33,794 bases of DNA. Source: Candidatus Poribacteria bacterium (GTDB taxonomy: Bacteria; Poribacteria; WGA-4E; GCA-2687025). Position numbers and translations under genes: made by a program. Positions 1 through 8,845 of this stretch are shown here, piece by piece. The stretch is from NCBI GenBank assembly GCA_026004875.1, contig BPJZ01000027.1, positions 1-33,794 on the forward strand, in the 5' to 3' direction. Below the pieces are notes generated by a model. That model made no database searches. It was given only the letters and a program-made list of their open reading frames with translations, and was not told the origin of the DNA. Position 1 is the first letter of the stretch; each line of letters begins with the position of its first letter.

Positions 1-1
1 C

Positions 2-118
2 CTTCGAGAGTTGGTCCGGGGGCTGTTCCGCCTGGGCGCCCTGAACGAGGACCAGCAGCGAGAGATCCTCGCCTATCTGGACGATCCCCAGGGATGGCAG
101 GCCTCCTTGGGCGTGTAA
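2..118 (+). CDS. C-terminal fragment of an unknown protein
   Basis: An open frame enters from the left edge and ends at a TAA at 116-118, giving 38 residues that end in DDPQGWQASLGV. The composition (charged, leucine-rich helix) looks like a real protein C-terminus. The next gene starts 38 bases later on the same strand, so the two may be co-transcribed. Too little is present to assign a family. Confidence 0.5.
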   Translation, partial: LRELVRGLFRLGALNEDQQREILAYLDDPQGWQASLGV

Positions 119-156
119 CGGCCAGCAAGACTTCATCTGCAAGGGAAGTGGAAGAG

Positions 157-1646
157 ATGTGGGCTTTCTTATTAGGCACCGTTCCGTTGGCGGCCGAGTC
201 GTTTTGTCCGCTGGGAGGATGGACCCAACTTCAGGCGCCGGCAACCGGGTTTTTCACTGTCCGAGAGATCGAAGGAGTCTGGTGGTGGATAGACCCGCAC
301 GGGCACGCCTTCCTTTCCAAAGGGGTGAATCACATTACTTTTCAAGGGGATCCCTCGCCGGCACTGGGCTACTCCCCTTACCCGCCGGGCAATTGAGGCG
401 AAGTACGGCTCCGAGGAGCGCTGGGCTGAAGCCGCCGTCCGACGGCTTTGGGAGTGGAACTTTAACACGATCGGCGCCTGGAGCAGTCAAAGCGTCATGG
501 AACAAGGGATGCCTTATACGCTGATCCTCAACCTCGGGGCGCGAGCCGGGGCGGACTGGCTCAGCGGAAAGGTGCTCGACGTGTTCGGCGATCACTTCGC
601 CCAGGTGGCCGATCGGATCGCCTCGGAGCAGTGTGCTCCCCGACGGGAAGACCCGCGGTTGCTGGGCTACTTTACGGACAACGAGCTCCGATGGGGCCCG
701 GACTGGCGCTCCCCCAAGACCCTCCTAGCCGACTACTGGGAGATGCCTCCTGAGGCCGCCGGGAGGCTGGCCGTCCGCGAGTTTCTCCAAGAGCATTATG
801 GAACCGTTGAGCGCTTCAACGCGGAGTGGGGGACCAAGTACACAAGCTTTGAGGAGATCTTCGCAGCAGAGACGCTCGAAGCGATTTCGCCCAACGTTGC
901 GCGGGCGCAGGGGGCGATCCGCTGGCGGAGAGCGGTCCAGTGGGTTCCCCGCGAACGACGGCTGGAGCGAGCCCGGGAGTGGTTTGGAACCGTCGAGGGG
1001 CTGAATCGAGAGTTCGGAACGCAGTTTCGCTCGCTGGAGGAAGCCGTCGCGGACGAGTCGCCCGACCCTTACGAGAGGGCGCTTCGTGAGCTGGCGGACG
1101 CGTTTACGCTTCGTGTGGCGGAGCAGTACTTCCGGGTCTGCGCCGAGGCGATCCGCCGACACGACCCGAACCACTTGATTCTGGGCTGTCGCTTTGCCGG
1201 CTATGCGCCCCGATCGGTGCTCGTTGGAATGAAAAAACTGGGTGGACGTAGTCTCATACAACAATTATGACTTTCAGCCGCCGGTGGAGCGGCTCCGGGA
1301 GGTGTATCGGCTCACTGGCCGGCCGATCCTGCTGACGGAGTTCTCGTTCAAGGCCAAAGACTCCGGCCTGCCGAACACCAAAGGGGCCGGCACCCCTGTT
1401 GAGACCCAAAAGGACCGAGCCGACCACTTTGAGCGCTATGTAACGACGCTGATGGAGCTTCCGTTTGTGATCGGGTACCACTGGTTTCAGTACTCCGATC
1501 AGCCGCCGGAGGGGCGCTTTGACGGCGAGAACAGCAACTTTGGACTGGTGACCCTTCAGGATGAGCCATGGGAACTGCTGACGGAGCGAATGCGGGAGGT
1601 CAACGGGCGAATTGAGTCGGTTCACCGTTCCGCCGGATCCAGGTAG
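157..1646 (+). CDS. Clan-A glycoside hydrolase (agarase / beta-galactosidase-like), two frameshifts
   Basis: Predicted retaining glycoside hydrolase with a (beta/alpha)8 barrel. Frame 1 (to about 381), frame 2 (to about 1235) and frame 3 (to 1646) join into a continuous 495-residue protein if one C is removed from CCC at 381-383 and one A from the A6 run near 1231-1236. Residues 41-60 hold VWWWIDPHGH and KGVNHI, a motif typical of agarase-like GH enzymes. TDNELRWG (about 173-180) supplies the clan-A Asn-Glu acid/base pair (E176), and LLTEFSFK (about 391-398) the nucleophile Glu (E394). The C-terminal part has the GYHWFQYSDQP strand and helix usual for the family. ATG 157 is chosen because GGAAG precedes it and it clears the upstream gene; ATG 94 is an in-frame alternative. 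No clear signal peptide is visible. Substrate is unknown. The joining is inferred; each segment is directly visible. Confidence 0.75.
800..1060 (+). repeat. Internal duplication inside the glycoside hydrolase gene
   Basis: Two 25-codon copies, at about 800-874 and 986-1060, encode GTVERFNAEWGTKYTSFEE... and GTVEGLNREFGTQFRSLEE.... I count 14 of 25 residues identical. Both begin with GGAACCGT and lie 186 bases apart. The element resembles the LN-x-x-WGT helix that GH42-like enzymes normally carry once. Confidence 0.6.
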
Positions 1647-1670
1647 GGGGGCGCTTCCTGGGAGAAGGCC

Positions 1671-2700
1671 GTGATCGACGATCCTGAGATGCTTCGACGG
1701 CTTCGGCTTCGAGCGCGGGCCGTCGTGGAGTGGCTGCTCCGGGCTGCCGACGCGACGGTCGAAGGAGGCATGCCGTCCGACTACCACCCTCGGCGAGGGT
1801 TTCACCCCCCGAGGACATCCAGGGGCCACGGCGTTGGCCGTGTGCGGATTGTTCGCGGCGATGGAACCGCTTGAGCACCGGGGTTGGGAAACCCCGGTCC
1901 GAGAGCTCCTGGAGTGGCTCGAAAAACGACAGCTAAGCTCCGGCGCCCTTCCACAGTGGGACGGAAGTCGGGCCTCCTTGCTGGGGACGGCCCGGGGTGT
2001 TCGCGCCTGGCTAGAAGGCGGCCAGTGGTTTGGCGAGGAGCGTTACACAGAGGCCGCCGTTCGAGCTGGGCGGTGGTTAGTCGGCTCCCTGTTGAGCCTC
2101 GAAGAGGTTCCGATCGCGAGCTTCTACGCCCTGGACCCGCTGAGTGCGCTCGCGCGACGGACTGGCGAGCGATCCTTTCTCCAGGCGACCCGACAGCTTG
2201 CTGAGCGAGCCAGCGCCTGGATTCAGAACCCCTCCGATCCGGACGCGGAGCTAAGCGCTTCGGCGCTAGGGGAGCTGGGGTGGGGGCTGCGCGCCGTGCT
2301 CCGCTGGCACCCGACGCCTTCCGTTCAAGCCGCCTACGACCAGCTGGTGCGGAAGGCCTTGGACGCGCTTCGGATGGACGGTCTTTTGCCAGGACGTTTC
2401 TCTGCGCGCTTAGAGCCGCTCCCTGTGGAGTATATGGACGTTCGCGGCGCGCTGCTGCTGGCTCACCTCTGGGAGGAGAAGTACCAGCAGCAACGGGAGT
2501 TCCCCTTCCGGCATGCGGCACTGCGAACGCTGGAGCTGGTGGCACGCCTTCAGTCGCTTCGAACGCGGGACGCAGGGCGCTACGGAGCCGTTCCGGCCTT
2601 CCTTCCCCCTGATCGGGGGCCAGCCCCTTTTAGCTTTCCCACCGTGACGGCCTGTGCCTATCTGTTCCTCCTGCTCCGATTGCTAGGGGCCAACCCATAA
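1671..2700 (+). CDS. Unknown alpha-helical (alpha/alpha-toroid-like) protein, one frameshift
   Basis: A GTG start at 1671 follows GGGAGAAG. Frame 3 runs to about 1800, and the rest of the protein is in frame 1. Removing one C from the C6 run at about 1804-1809 joins them into a 342-residue protein reading PRRGFHPRGHPGATALAVCG across the junction. The sequence is almost wholly amphipathic helices with repeated hydrophobic/Trp pairs (LLEWLEK, GVRAWLEGG, AGRWLVGSL, LGWGLRAVL). This is reminiscent of the six-hairpin / alpha-alpha toroid folds of polysaccharide-processing enzymes, but I see no catalytic motif and make no family call. It follows the glycoside hydrolase by 24 bases and was probably co-transcribed with it. 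No signal peptide is visible. Confidence 0.65.
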
Positions 2701-2729
2701 AGGAAAGGGGCAGGCGTTCAAACCTGCCC
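2699..2729 (-). terminator. Intrinsic terminator for the CBM9-like gene
   Basis: GGGCAGG (2708-2714) pairs perfectly with CCTGCCC (2723-2729). On the minus strand the stem is followed by a T-rich stretch (CCTTTCCTTTA), as expected 27 bases after the minus-strand stop. It also lies just beyond the plus-strand stop at 2700. Confidence 0.6.
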
Positions 2730-2755
2730 GACGACGATCTCACACTCAGCGGCGC

Positions 2756-3563
2756 TTAACGACGCTTGAGCGCTCCCCAGAGGACCGTGGCCTTCCCGGT
2801 CGGCTGCACCGCCAACGGCGTGTCCACGAGAATGATCAGGTTTGTCTGAGTGGCGTCCTTGCCGAAAACGATCGCGTTCTCACCCCAACCGGTCCATCCC
2901 TTCTGGCCTTCCTCTCCGATGTCGCCATCGTTAACGATCATCGAAAAGCCCATCCGCGTTCCGACCTCCAGGACCGCCGGGGCGATGTCGTTCTCGGTGA
3001 ACTTCAGTTCGTAGTAGGTCTTTTTGTTCGGTTCGTCTCGGCGAAAGGCGTATTCCACCAAGACGTCCGGATTGGCCTTGGCGTGAGCAAACTCGCGAAC
3101 GAACTGAGGGTTGTCCGAGTTAGCCCCGCCCAGGCCGAAGTTGTACTCGTAGGCGACGCCCGCGCCGCCTGCGACGTTTGCGTTCGCCGGTCGGCTCGAT
3201 GAAAATCTGGACGCTGTCTCCGTTCCAAATCTGGTTCCCCAGCTGCGTGTTGATGTGATCATCGTCGGTCACGTCAAAGGCGACGTAGAGCCCCTCCTCG
3301 TTCCACAAGAGCGCAAAGCGAACGCTGTGGTCCTCTTTGCCGTTCCAATGACCTCCACCGAACTCGGTGAAGGAATCCGGCTGAATCCACTTGTCCTCAG
3401 GCAGGAGGGACCAATCGCCCAGGTCTGCGTCAATCGTGAACTTCTGCCCGCCGGTGTGGTACACGTCGTACTGTTCGTCCTGAGCCAGAGCGCCGGTGCC
3501 CATAGCAACCGCCGCCAGCAGCCCTAAGCCCCACACACTGAGAACGGATCGCAATCGGTGCAT
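2756..3563 (-). CDS. Secreted CBM9-like protein with WGAxK C-terminal tail, one frameshift
   Basis: Predicted exported carbohydrate-binding protein. The ATG at 3563 is preceded by AGGAGG and starts a Sec signal peptide (LGLLAAVAMGTGALA, then QDEQ). The body matches the CBM9 pattern: IDADLGDW, then FALLWNEEGLYVAFDVTDDD, then IWNGDSVQIFIEPT. The frame changes at about 3175-3200; removing one base joins both parts into a 268-residue protein (FIEPTANANVAGG is one reading). The C-terminus is LAVQPTGKATVLWGALKRR, one of five copies of a shared tail in this window. The gene stands alone between a putative promoter and a terminator. The domain call rests on motif pattern. The role of the tail is unknown; sorting or surface attachment is inferred. 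Confidence 0.75.
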
Positions 3564-3616
3564 TTGGAGACCTCCTCCGGTTAAACCCAGAACTCTTGGC
3601 GAGATTCCCCAAAGAG

Positions 3617-3645
3617 AGTTTAGTTCCCGCTAGGACGCTTGCCAA
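3617..3645 (-). promoter_or_regulatory. Sigma70-type promoter for the CBM9-like gene
   Basis: On the minus strand TTGGCA (3640-3645) and TAAACT (3617-3622) are 17 bases apart. This would place the transcript start about 47 bases before the AGGAGG-led start codon at 3563. It was found by eye against the E. coli consensus. Confidence 0.45.
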
Positions 3646-3777
3646 GAACCCATTTCCCGTGGGCTCCTCCCAACCCCAGCCAGGATTCCTGCTTGCGTCC
3701 GGTCGGCTCCAGTATCCACCATTGAGGACGAATCGGGAACAGGAAAAGTTGATCCAACAGCAGCTGAAAGGGAACCG

Positions 3778-4650
3778 ATGGCCTTACGAACGAACCAAGA
3801 CCGTCTGGTAGAGATCGGCGTCGTCGGGGAGGTGGTTCACCCGCGGATTCCCTCCTCAATCTATCGCGTTGGTCAGGATGGACGGCTACACGTGGTGCCG
3901 GGAACGGGAGGCGTCGTCCGGAACGTTCGGGTCGGAGCTCCGGCAACCGGTTGGCGCGGGGATCATATCGAGCCAGGGGCTTCCATCCGCGCCAAGAGCG
4001 CCGAAGAAAACACCGCCCTGAACGTCCTCGCCTGTGTGGGGAATCGCGCGACCGTCGTCAGCGGTGATGCCAAAGGCGGCGTCGGATACGTGACCGGCAA
4101 GCACGGTGGCGTCGAACACGTCCTGTGCGAGTTCCCTGACGAGGTGCTGGAGAAGCTCCTCCCCGGAGATCGGGTGCGGGTGGACGCCTTCGGCCAGGGC
4201 CTGGAGCTGACCGACTATCCGGAGATCGCCGTTCGAAACCTGGACCCTCGGCTCCTGGACGTCTGGGGAATTGTCGAAGAGGAGGGCCGACTGGTCGTTC
4301 CAGTAACCCATTGCGTCCCGGCCAAAGTGATGGGCTCCGGTCTGGGAGCCAACACCACCGTACGGGGAGACTACGACATCCAACTGTTCAGCTCGGACGT
4401 CGTCGAGGAGTTCGGCTTGAGCGACCTACGGCTTGGCGATCTGGTGGCGATCCTGGATGCCGATCACACCTACGGGCGGAGCTACTTTTCTGGCGCGGTC
4501 TCCGTCGGCGTGGTGGTCCACTCGGACAGCTACGTTGCCGGTCACGGACCAGGGGTCACGACGCTGTTAACTTCCCGGACAGGCGCCATTCGTCCCAAGA
4601 CCGATCCGGAGGCAAACCTAAAGACGCTGATGGCGCGACGGAACGGTTAG
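3778..4650 (+). CDS. DUF4438-family protein
   Basis: A 290-residue soluble protein with no signal peptide or membrane segment. ATG 3778 follows AAAGGGA. Sequence features such as VVRNVRVGAPATGWRGDHIEPG, a central GGVGYVTGKHGGVEHVL and the C-terminal GVVVHSDSYVAGHGPGVTTLL match my memory of the DUF4438 family (Thermotoga TM1086-like), whose biochemical role is not established. The Gly/His-rich loops could bind metal or ligand, but that is speculation. It diverges from the CBM9-like gene and converges on the ABC permease with a single base between the stops. I am fairly sure of the coding call and moderately sure of the family. Confidence 0.8.
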   Translation: MALRTNQDRLVEIGVVGEVVHPRIPSSIYRVGQDGRLHVVPGTGGVVRNVRVGAPATGWRGDHIEPGASIRAKSAEENTALNVLACVGNRATVVSGDAKGGVGYVTGKHGGVEHVLCEFPDEVLEKLLPGDRVRVDAFGQGLELTDYPEIAVRNLDPRLLDVWGIVEEEGRLVVPVTHCVPAKVMGSGLGANTTVRGDYDIQLFSSDVVEEFGLSDLRLGDLVAILDADHTYGRSYFSGAVSVGVVVHSDSYVAGHGPGVTTLLTSRTGAIRPKTDPEANLKTLMARRNG

Positions 4651-4651
4651 C

Positions 4652-7213
4652 TTACTCCTCTCGGAGGACCTCCGCCGGCGGCACTCGGCTCATTCGCCAG
4701 GCGGGATACCACCCGGCCAGGAGCGCCGCAGCCACCCCTAACAGCACCGCTTGCAGTAGCCATGCCGGGGAAAGGTGCATCTCCAGGGTCCACCCAAAGG
4801 AACGACGGTTAATCACGTAGACCATCAGAGCAGCCAGGAGGGTCCCCATCGGAACCGAGAACAGACCGGCGGCCAGGCCCATCAGTCCCGATTGGGTCAG
4901 CATGAGGCCAAAGAGCTGAACCGGGGTCAGCCCACCGGCTCGGAGGACGCCTACCTCGCGGGCACGCTCCAGCTGGAGCCCTAGCAGCGCACCAATTACC
5001 CCGATCACAGCAACCCCCGTGGTCAGCGTGCGGAGCACGCCGGTGATCAGAAAGGAACGGTCGAAAACCTCCATCGAAAAGGCCCGTAAGTCCCGAGTGG
5101 GGCGGACGACGATCGGACGTTCTAGATTCTGGGTTGCCCTTCGCAGCTCTTGGGCAACGCGGGAGGAGTCGGCTCCGGGGCGGAGAAACAGCCCGATCGA
5201 GGAGACGTACGGATCGTTCCAGTACTGGTCGTAGGTGGAACGGGCGATCATCATTTCCCCTTCGCCGGGACCGTAGTCCGCGTAGACACCCCCCACGCGA
5301 AAGGTCTGTTCTCCCTTCTCGGTGGGAAGGACGACCGGATCGCCGGGGCGAAGACCTCGCCGGTAGGCCAGTGGTTCGGAGACGAGCAACAGTTCTCCGC
5401 GTTCAAACCCTTCCCAGAGCGTCGGCTCAGGTCCGATCGATTCGCGGAACCGGAAGGCGGCTCGTCCGCGCGGATCTAGCTCAAGGGCCACTAGTCGGGT
5501 AGCCTCCTCCTCGCCGATCAGCTCGACGACCCGGTAGGTGTTCATCCCCTCCACGTCCGGATGTGCCCTTGCGATCTGAACGGCGCGTGGATCGAGGACG
5601 GCTCCCGCCTGAAAGGAAACGGAGGTCACCGGAGCTAGGTAGATGTCCGCCTGGAGCGCCTGTTCTAGCCAGCGAACCATCGTCTGTCGAAAGCTGGCGA
5701 TCATCATGCCTACACTGGCGGTTACCGAAAGGGCGATCATCAGCGCTGCAATCGCCACGCCGGTGCGGCTGAGCGAAGCGGCCACTCCTTGGGCGGCCAT
5801 CGCTCCAAAAAGTCCGAGCGTTCGTCTTGCCAGGGGGCGAAGAAGGCGCACCAATCCGATCGTTCCCAGCGGCACCCAGAGGGAACAGCCGATCACGATC
5901 GCAAACGCACCGACAAAGCTTCCGGGCAGGCTCCGCGCCGAAAGCCCCAGGATCGCCGCTCCGGCGGAGGCCAGGAGGGCGCCCAGAGCGGTGACCCACG
6001 GCAGCCGCCGGCGAACGCGCTCTTCTAGGAGCGAACGGGTCCACACCGCACGGGGCGAAACACGCGCCGCCTCCCAGGCCGGCACCACGGCAGCTAGGGA
6101 TGAAACCCCGACCCCCAGCAGCGCCGCCTTGAGCAACGAAAGCGGCTCCCAACCGACCGACCCCACCTCGAGGGAAAAGTAGACGTCGTTAATCGTTCGA
6201 GCCACCATCCGAACCAGTCCCCGTCCTAGGACAACGCCAGCAAATCCCCCCACCAGCGCGCCCGCGACGCCGACCCACAGCCCCTCTAGCAGAACACTTT
6301 GAAGCAGCTCCCAACGGCTGACCCCTAACGCCCGAAGCGTTCCGAAGGTCTCTCGGCGCCGGAGCACCGAAAAGACCATCGCGTTATAGATCAGATACAT
6401 CCCACACAGGAGCGCTAAGAGGCTCATAGCCAGCAGGTTGATCCGAAAGGCCCGCGTTACCCGGTCCATCGAGCGCTCGCGAACGCCGGCCGGCACCAAG
6501 TAAGTCCCGACGGGAAGCACCGACTCGATCCGCTTTGCAAGCGCCTCCCCGGCCTCCCCCTCGGGAAGGATCAGGTCTATCCGGGAAAGCCGCCCCACTC
6601 GGTTCAGGACCTCCTGAGCGGTGGCGATGTCCACCACGATCCAGTCGGCCAGGGCGTTTTGGCTCCGGGGGTTCTCAGCCCTCAGCACGCCGACAAAAGT
6701 GAGTTCCGCTTCGTGGCCGTCCAGCGTCCGGATGGTAAACCGCTTGCCGATCTGGAGGCCCAGCGCCTCCGCAGTGGTCGCCTCCAAGAGCGCCGCGCCG
6801 GAAACGGTGAGCGGCTCTCGCAGGGAGAAGGGCCCACCAAGTGGGGCCAAAAACGGACGAAAGGGAAACTCCGCTAGGGAGTCCACCCCCAGAAGCCGCA
6901 TTCCTCGCCCTAGGAAGGGCGGAATCACCACCTCTTCGGTGATCACCGGTGCGGCCATTGGGTAGTTGAGCTCCCGCCGGATACGAACGTAAAGGTCCTC
7001 GGGGACGCCTTGGCCACCGCCGGCGACGATCTGGTGTGTCGCGCGGCCTGAGATCGCCCCCATCGAGTAGTGCAGAGCACGACGCGCGCTCGCGTTGGCC
7101 AGGTCCACTGCGACGACAACCGCCACTCCTAACGCCACCCCTAGGACGGTCAACAACCCCTGCAAAGGGTGGCGCGCCGCCCAACGAACTCCGATCCGCG
7201 TCAGCAGCCTCAT
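4652..7213 (-). CDS. ABC transporter permease, FtsX/MacB-PCD type (two modules)
   Basis: An 853-residue membrane protein that would form the transmembrane part of an exporter or lipoprotein-release type ABC system. The N-terminal TM helix (LLTVLGVALGVAVVVAVDLA) is followed by a large extracytoplasmic MacB-PCD-like domain. A first FtsX core follows (three helices from LLAMSLLALLCGMYLIYNAM to SSLAAVVPAWEAARVSP), then a second TM helix/periplasmic domain and a C-terminal FtsX core ending LLAGWYPAWRMSRVPPAEVL. The doubled FtsX cores, both closing on PAW-x-A/M-x-R-V-x-P, are typical of long YbbP/LolCE-like permeases. Its ATG overlaps the stop of the ATPase gene in an ATGA, so the pair should be translationally coupled. 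The substrate cannot be read from sequence. Confidence 0.92.
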   Translation of the reverse strand: MRLLTRIGVRWAARHPLQGLLTVLGVALGVAVVVAVDLANASARRALHYSMGAISGRATHQIVAGGGQGVPEDLYVRIRRELNYPMAAPVITEEVVIPPFLGRGMRLLGVDSLAEFPFRPFLAPLGGPFSLREPLTVSGAALLEATTAEALGLQIGKRFTIRTLDGHEAELTFVGVLRAENPRSQNALADWIVVDIATAQEVLNRVGRLSRIDLILPEGEAGEALAKRIESVLPVGTYLVPAGVRERSMDRVTRAFRINLLAMSLLALLCGMYLIYNAMVFSVLRRRETFGTLRALGVSRWELLQSVLLEGLWVGVAGALVGGFAGVVLGRGLVRMVARTINDVYFSLEVGSVGWEPLSLLKAALLGVGVSSLAAVVPAWEAARVSPRAVWTRSLLEERVRRRLPWVTALGALLASAGAAILGLSARSLPGSFVGAFAIVIGCSLWVPLGTIGLVRLLRPLARRTLGLFGAMAAQGVAASLSRTGVAIAALMIALSVTASVGMMIASFRQTMVRWLEQALQADIYLAPVTSVSFQAGAVLDPRAVQIARAHPDVEGMNTYRVVELIGEEEATRLVALELDPRGRAAFRFRESIGPEPTLWEGFERGELLLVSEPLAYRRGLRPGDPVVLPTEKGEQTFRVGGVYADYGPGEGEMMIARSTYDQYWNDPYVSSIGLFLRPGADSSRVAQELRRATQNLERPIVVRPTRDLRAFSMEVFDRSFLITGVLRTLTTGVAVIGVIGALLGLQLERAREVGVLRAGGLTPVQLFGLMLTQSGLMGLAAGLFSVPMGTLLAALMVYVINRRSFGWTLEMHLSPAWLLQAVLLGVAAALLAGWYPAWRMSRVPPAEVLREE

Positions 7214-7911
7214 CGCTCCACCGGCCTGGAGACCAGCTCGTGCAACTTTCCGTCCTCGATCGTCAGCACTCGGTCGGCCATCGCAGCGATCTGCGGGTCG
7301 TGAGTGGCCACCAGCAGGGTGGCGCCCTGCTGCTGGTGTATCTCGCGCATCAGCTCCAAGACCTCAGCGGCCGTCTTGGCGTCCAAGTTCCCCGTCGGCT
7401 CGTCGGCAAGGACGAGAGCGGGTCGGTGAACGAAGGCCCGAATCGCGGCGACTCGCTGCTGCTCTCCGCCGGAGAGCCGATCCGGGTAAGCGTCCCGGCG
7501 GTCTCTCAATCCAACGCGCTCCAACAGCGCGGTGACCCGCGCCTTCCCCTCCCGAACCGGAACGCCGTTTAGCTCCATCGGGAGGAGTAGGTTCTCCTCA
7601 ACGGTTAAAGTGGGAATCAGGTTGAAGAACTGGAAGATGAACCCGACCTCGCGGCGCCGGAAGAGGGTTCGCTCCCGTTCGGACATCCTCGAAAGGGACC
7701 GGCCACGGATCATCACCTCCCCGGAGGTGGGCAGGTCTAACCCGCCGATCAGATTGAGCAGAGTGGACTTACCGGAGCCGCTTCGTCCCAAAAGGACCGC
7801 CCATTCCCCTCGGTAGAACGTCCAGTTAACGCCGTTCAGGACGACTCGATCCCGCGGCCCCTCTCGGTAGACCTTGGTCAGCGCCTGCAACTGAACGACC
7901 GGCTCCCTCAC
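7210..7911 (-). CDS. ABC transporter ATP-binding protein (LolD/MacB family)
   Basis: A 233-residue cytoplasmic ATPase that powers the adjacent FtsX-type permease. All signature elements are present: Walker [10 protein letters not shown] (42-50), Q-loop [19 protein letters not shown] (Q94), signature LSGGEQQR (from 146), Walker [14 protein letters not shown] (D170, E171) and the H-loop ATHD (H204). The run after the signature reads [11 protein letters not shown] where most family members read VAIARALVHRP; the Arg is retained. The GTG start at 7911 has AAAGGA upstream. The LolD/MacB subfamily is recognised by [18 protein letters not shown] and by the FtsX partner. Confidence 0.95.
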   Translation of the reverse strand: MREPVVQLQALTKVYREGPRDRVVLNGVNWTFYRGEWAVLLGRSGSGKSTLLNLIGGLDLPTSGEVMIRGRSLSRMSERERTLFRRREVGFIFQFFNLIPTLTVEENLLLPMELNGVPVREGKARVTALLERVGLRDRRDAYPDRLSGGEQQRVAAIRAFVHRPALVLADEPTGNLDAKTAAEVLELMREIHQQQGATLLVATHDPQIAAMADRVLTIEDGKLHELVSRPVER

Positions 7912-8014
7912 AACGATCCTTTCATCCTTTTTTCCTTGCTAAGTATACGGTACACAGGTCCCACGACAGACGGCCAACCGTTGCAGGAGAGCCCAAGGGC
8001 TCCACGTCTCAGCG

Positions 8015-8045
8015 TTGACAACAGACACGGAGTGAACGATCATAA
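8015..8045 (+). promoter_or_regulatory. Possible promoter of the LamG gene
   Basis: A perfect -35 hexamer TTGACA lies at 8015-8020. The best -10 match is TCATAA at 8040-8045, with a long 19-base spacer, so the -10 assignment is weak. It is in the divergent intergenic region 45-75 bases before the LamG start. Confidence 0.35.
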
Positions 8046-8074
8046 ACGCTGGAAGCGATTCGTACATCAGGACG

Positions 8075-8085
8075 TAAGGAGGTGA
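8075..8085 (+). promoter_or_regulatory. Full-length anti-Shine-Dalgarno match before the LamG gene
   Basis: TAAGGAGGTGA is complementary to the canonical 16S 3' end over 11 bases and ends four bases before ATG 8090. It is the longest ribosome-binding match noticed in the window and suggests high expression of this secreted protein. Confidence 0.8.
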
Positions 8086-8089
8086 GAAC

Positions 8090-8845
8090 ATGCGTCGTGG
8101 AATTTCGACGGCGCTTGTGCTGGTGACGCTTCTGAGCAGCGCTGCGTTCGGCGCCGAACTGATCCTCTACCTTCCTTTTGAGGAGGGACAGGGGGACGTG
8201 GCCAAGGACGCCAGCGGCCGGGGGAACGACGCCACCCTAAAAGGCAACGCTGCGTGGGGTCAGGGCGTCTACGGCGGCGGCATCGAGATGGTCGCCGGGA
8301 GCTTCTTGACCGTCGAGCACTCCCCGGATCTGGCGCTGACCGAGTCCATGACCCTGATGGGATGGGTCCGCATCCCTGCGGACACGGGCGATCAGCAATC
8401 GTTGATCGAAAAGGGCCCGGTCTGGGGGCCGGGAGAGTACAACCTGCTCCCCGACTACAACAACCAGGTGCTCCTTCAGATGAACGACCTTCCCGACAAC
8501 TGCGACGATGAGATCATGGGCGGCAACGTCCTGGATGGGCAGTGGCACCACGTCGCTGGGGTCTGGGACGGTCAGGAGATCCGGATCTACGTGGACGGCC
8601 AGGAGGTCCGCGCGGGCCAGTGCGAAGGCGTCCTGGAGGTGAACGAGCAACCGTTGTTTATCGGCTCACGGGGCGGCAGTCAACGCTGGTTGGTCGGCTC
8701 GATCGATGAGATCAAGATTTACAACGGCCCGCTCTCGGAGGCCGAGATTCAGGCGGCCATGGAGGAGCAGGTTCAGCTGGCCGTCCGTCCCCAGGACAAG
8801 GCCACTGTGATGTGGGGGGCGATCAAAACCGCCGCACTCCGATGA
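8090..8845 (+). CDS. Secreted LamG-domain protein with WGAxK C-terminal tail
   Basis: A 251-residue exported protein. The signal peptide ISTALVLVTLLSSAAFGA is followed by one LamG / concanavalin-A-like jellyroll: LILYLPFEEGQGDVAKDASG, then MTLMGWVRIPAD, then DGQWHHVAGVWDGQEIRIYVDGQ, then WLVGSIDEIKIYNGPLSEAEI. This is the standard motif order of the family (sugar or protein binding). After the domain the protein ends LAVRPQDKATVMWGAIK plus five residues, the tail shared with four other exported proteins here. The last codons overlap the start of the dGTPase-like gene (ATGA, 8842-8845), an odd coupling of an extracellular with a cytosolic protein. The fold call is secure; ligand and tail function are unknown. 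Confidence 0.9.
   Translation: MRRGISTALVLVTLLSSAAFGAELILYLPFEEGQGDVAKDASGRGNDATLKGNAAWGQGVYGGGIEMVAGSFLTVEHSPDLALTESMTLMGWVRIPADTGDQQSLIEKGPVWGPGEYNLLPDYNNQVLLQMNDLPDNCDDEIMGGNVLDGQWHHVAGVWDGQEIRIYVDGQEVRAGQCEGVLEVNEQPLFIGSRGGSQRWLVGSIDEIKIYNGPLSEAEIQAAMEEQVQLAVRPQDKATVMWGAIKTAALR

Noticed and set aside
7942..7947. TATACT -10 box for the ABC ATPase gene
   Set aside because: No acceptable -35 at 16-19 bases upstream; kept only as a weak possibility.
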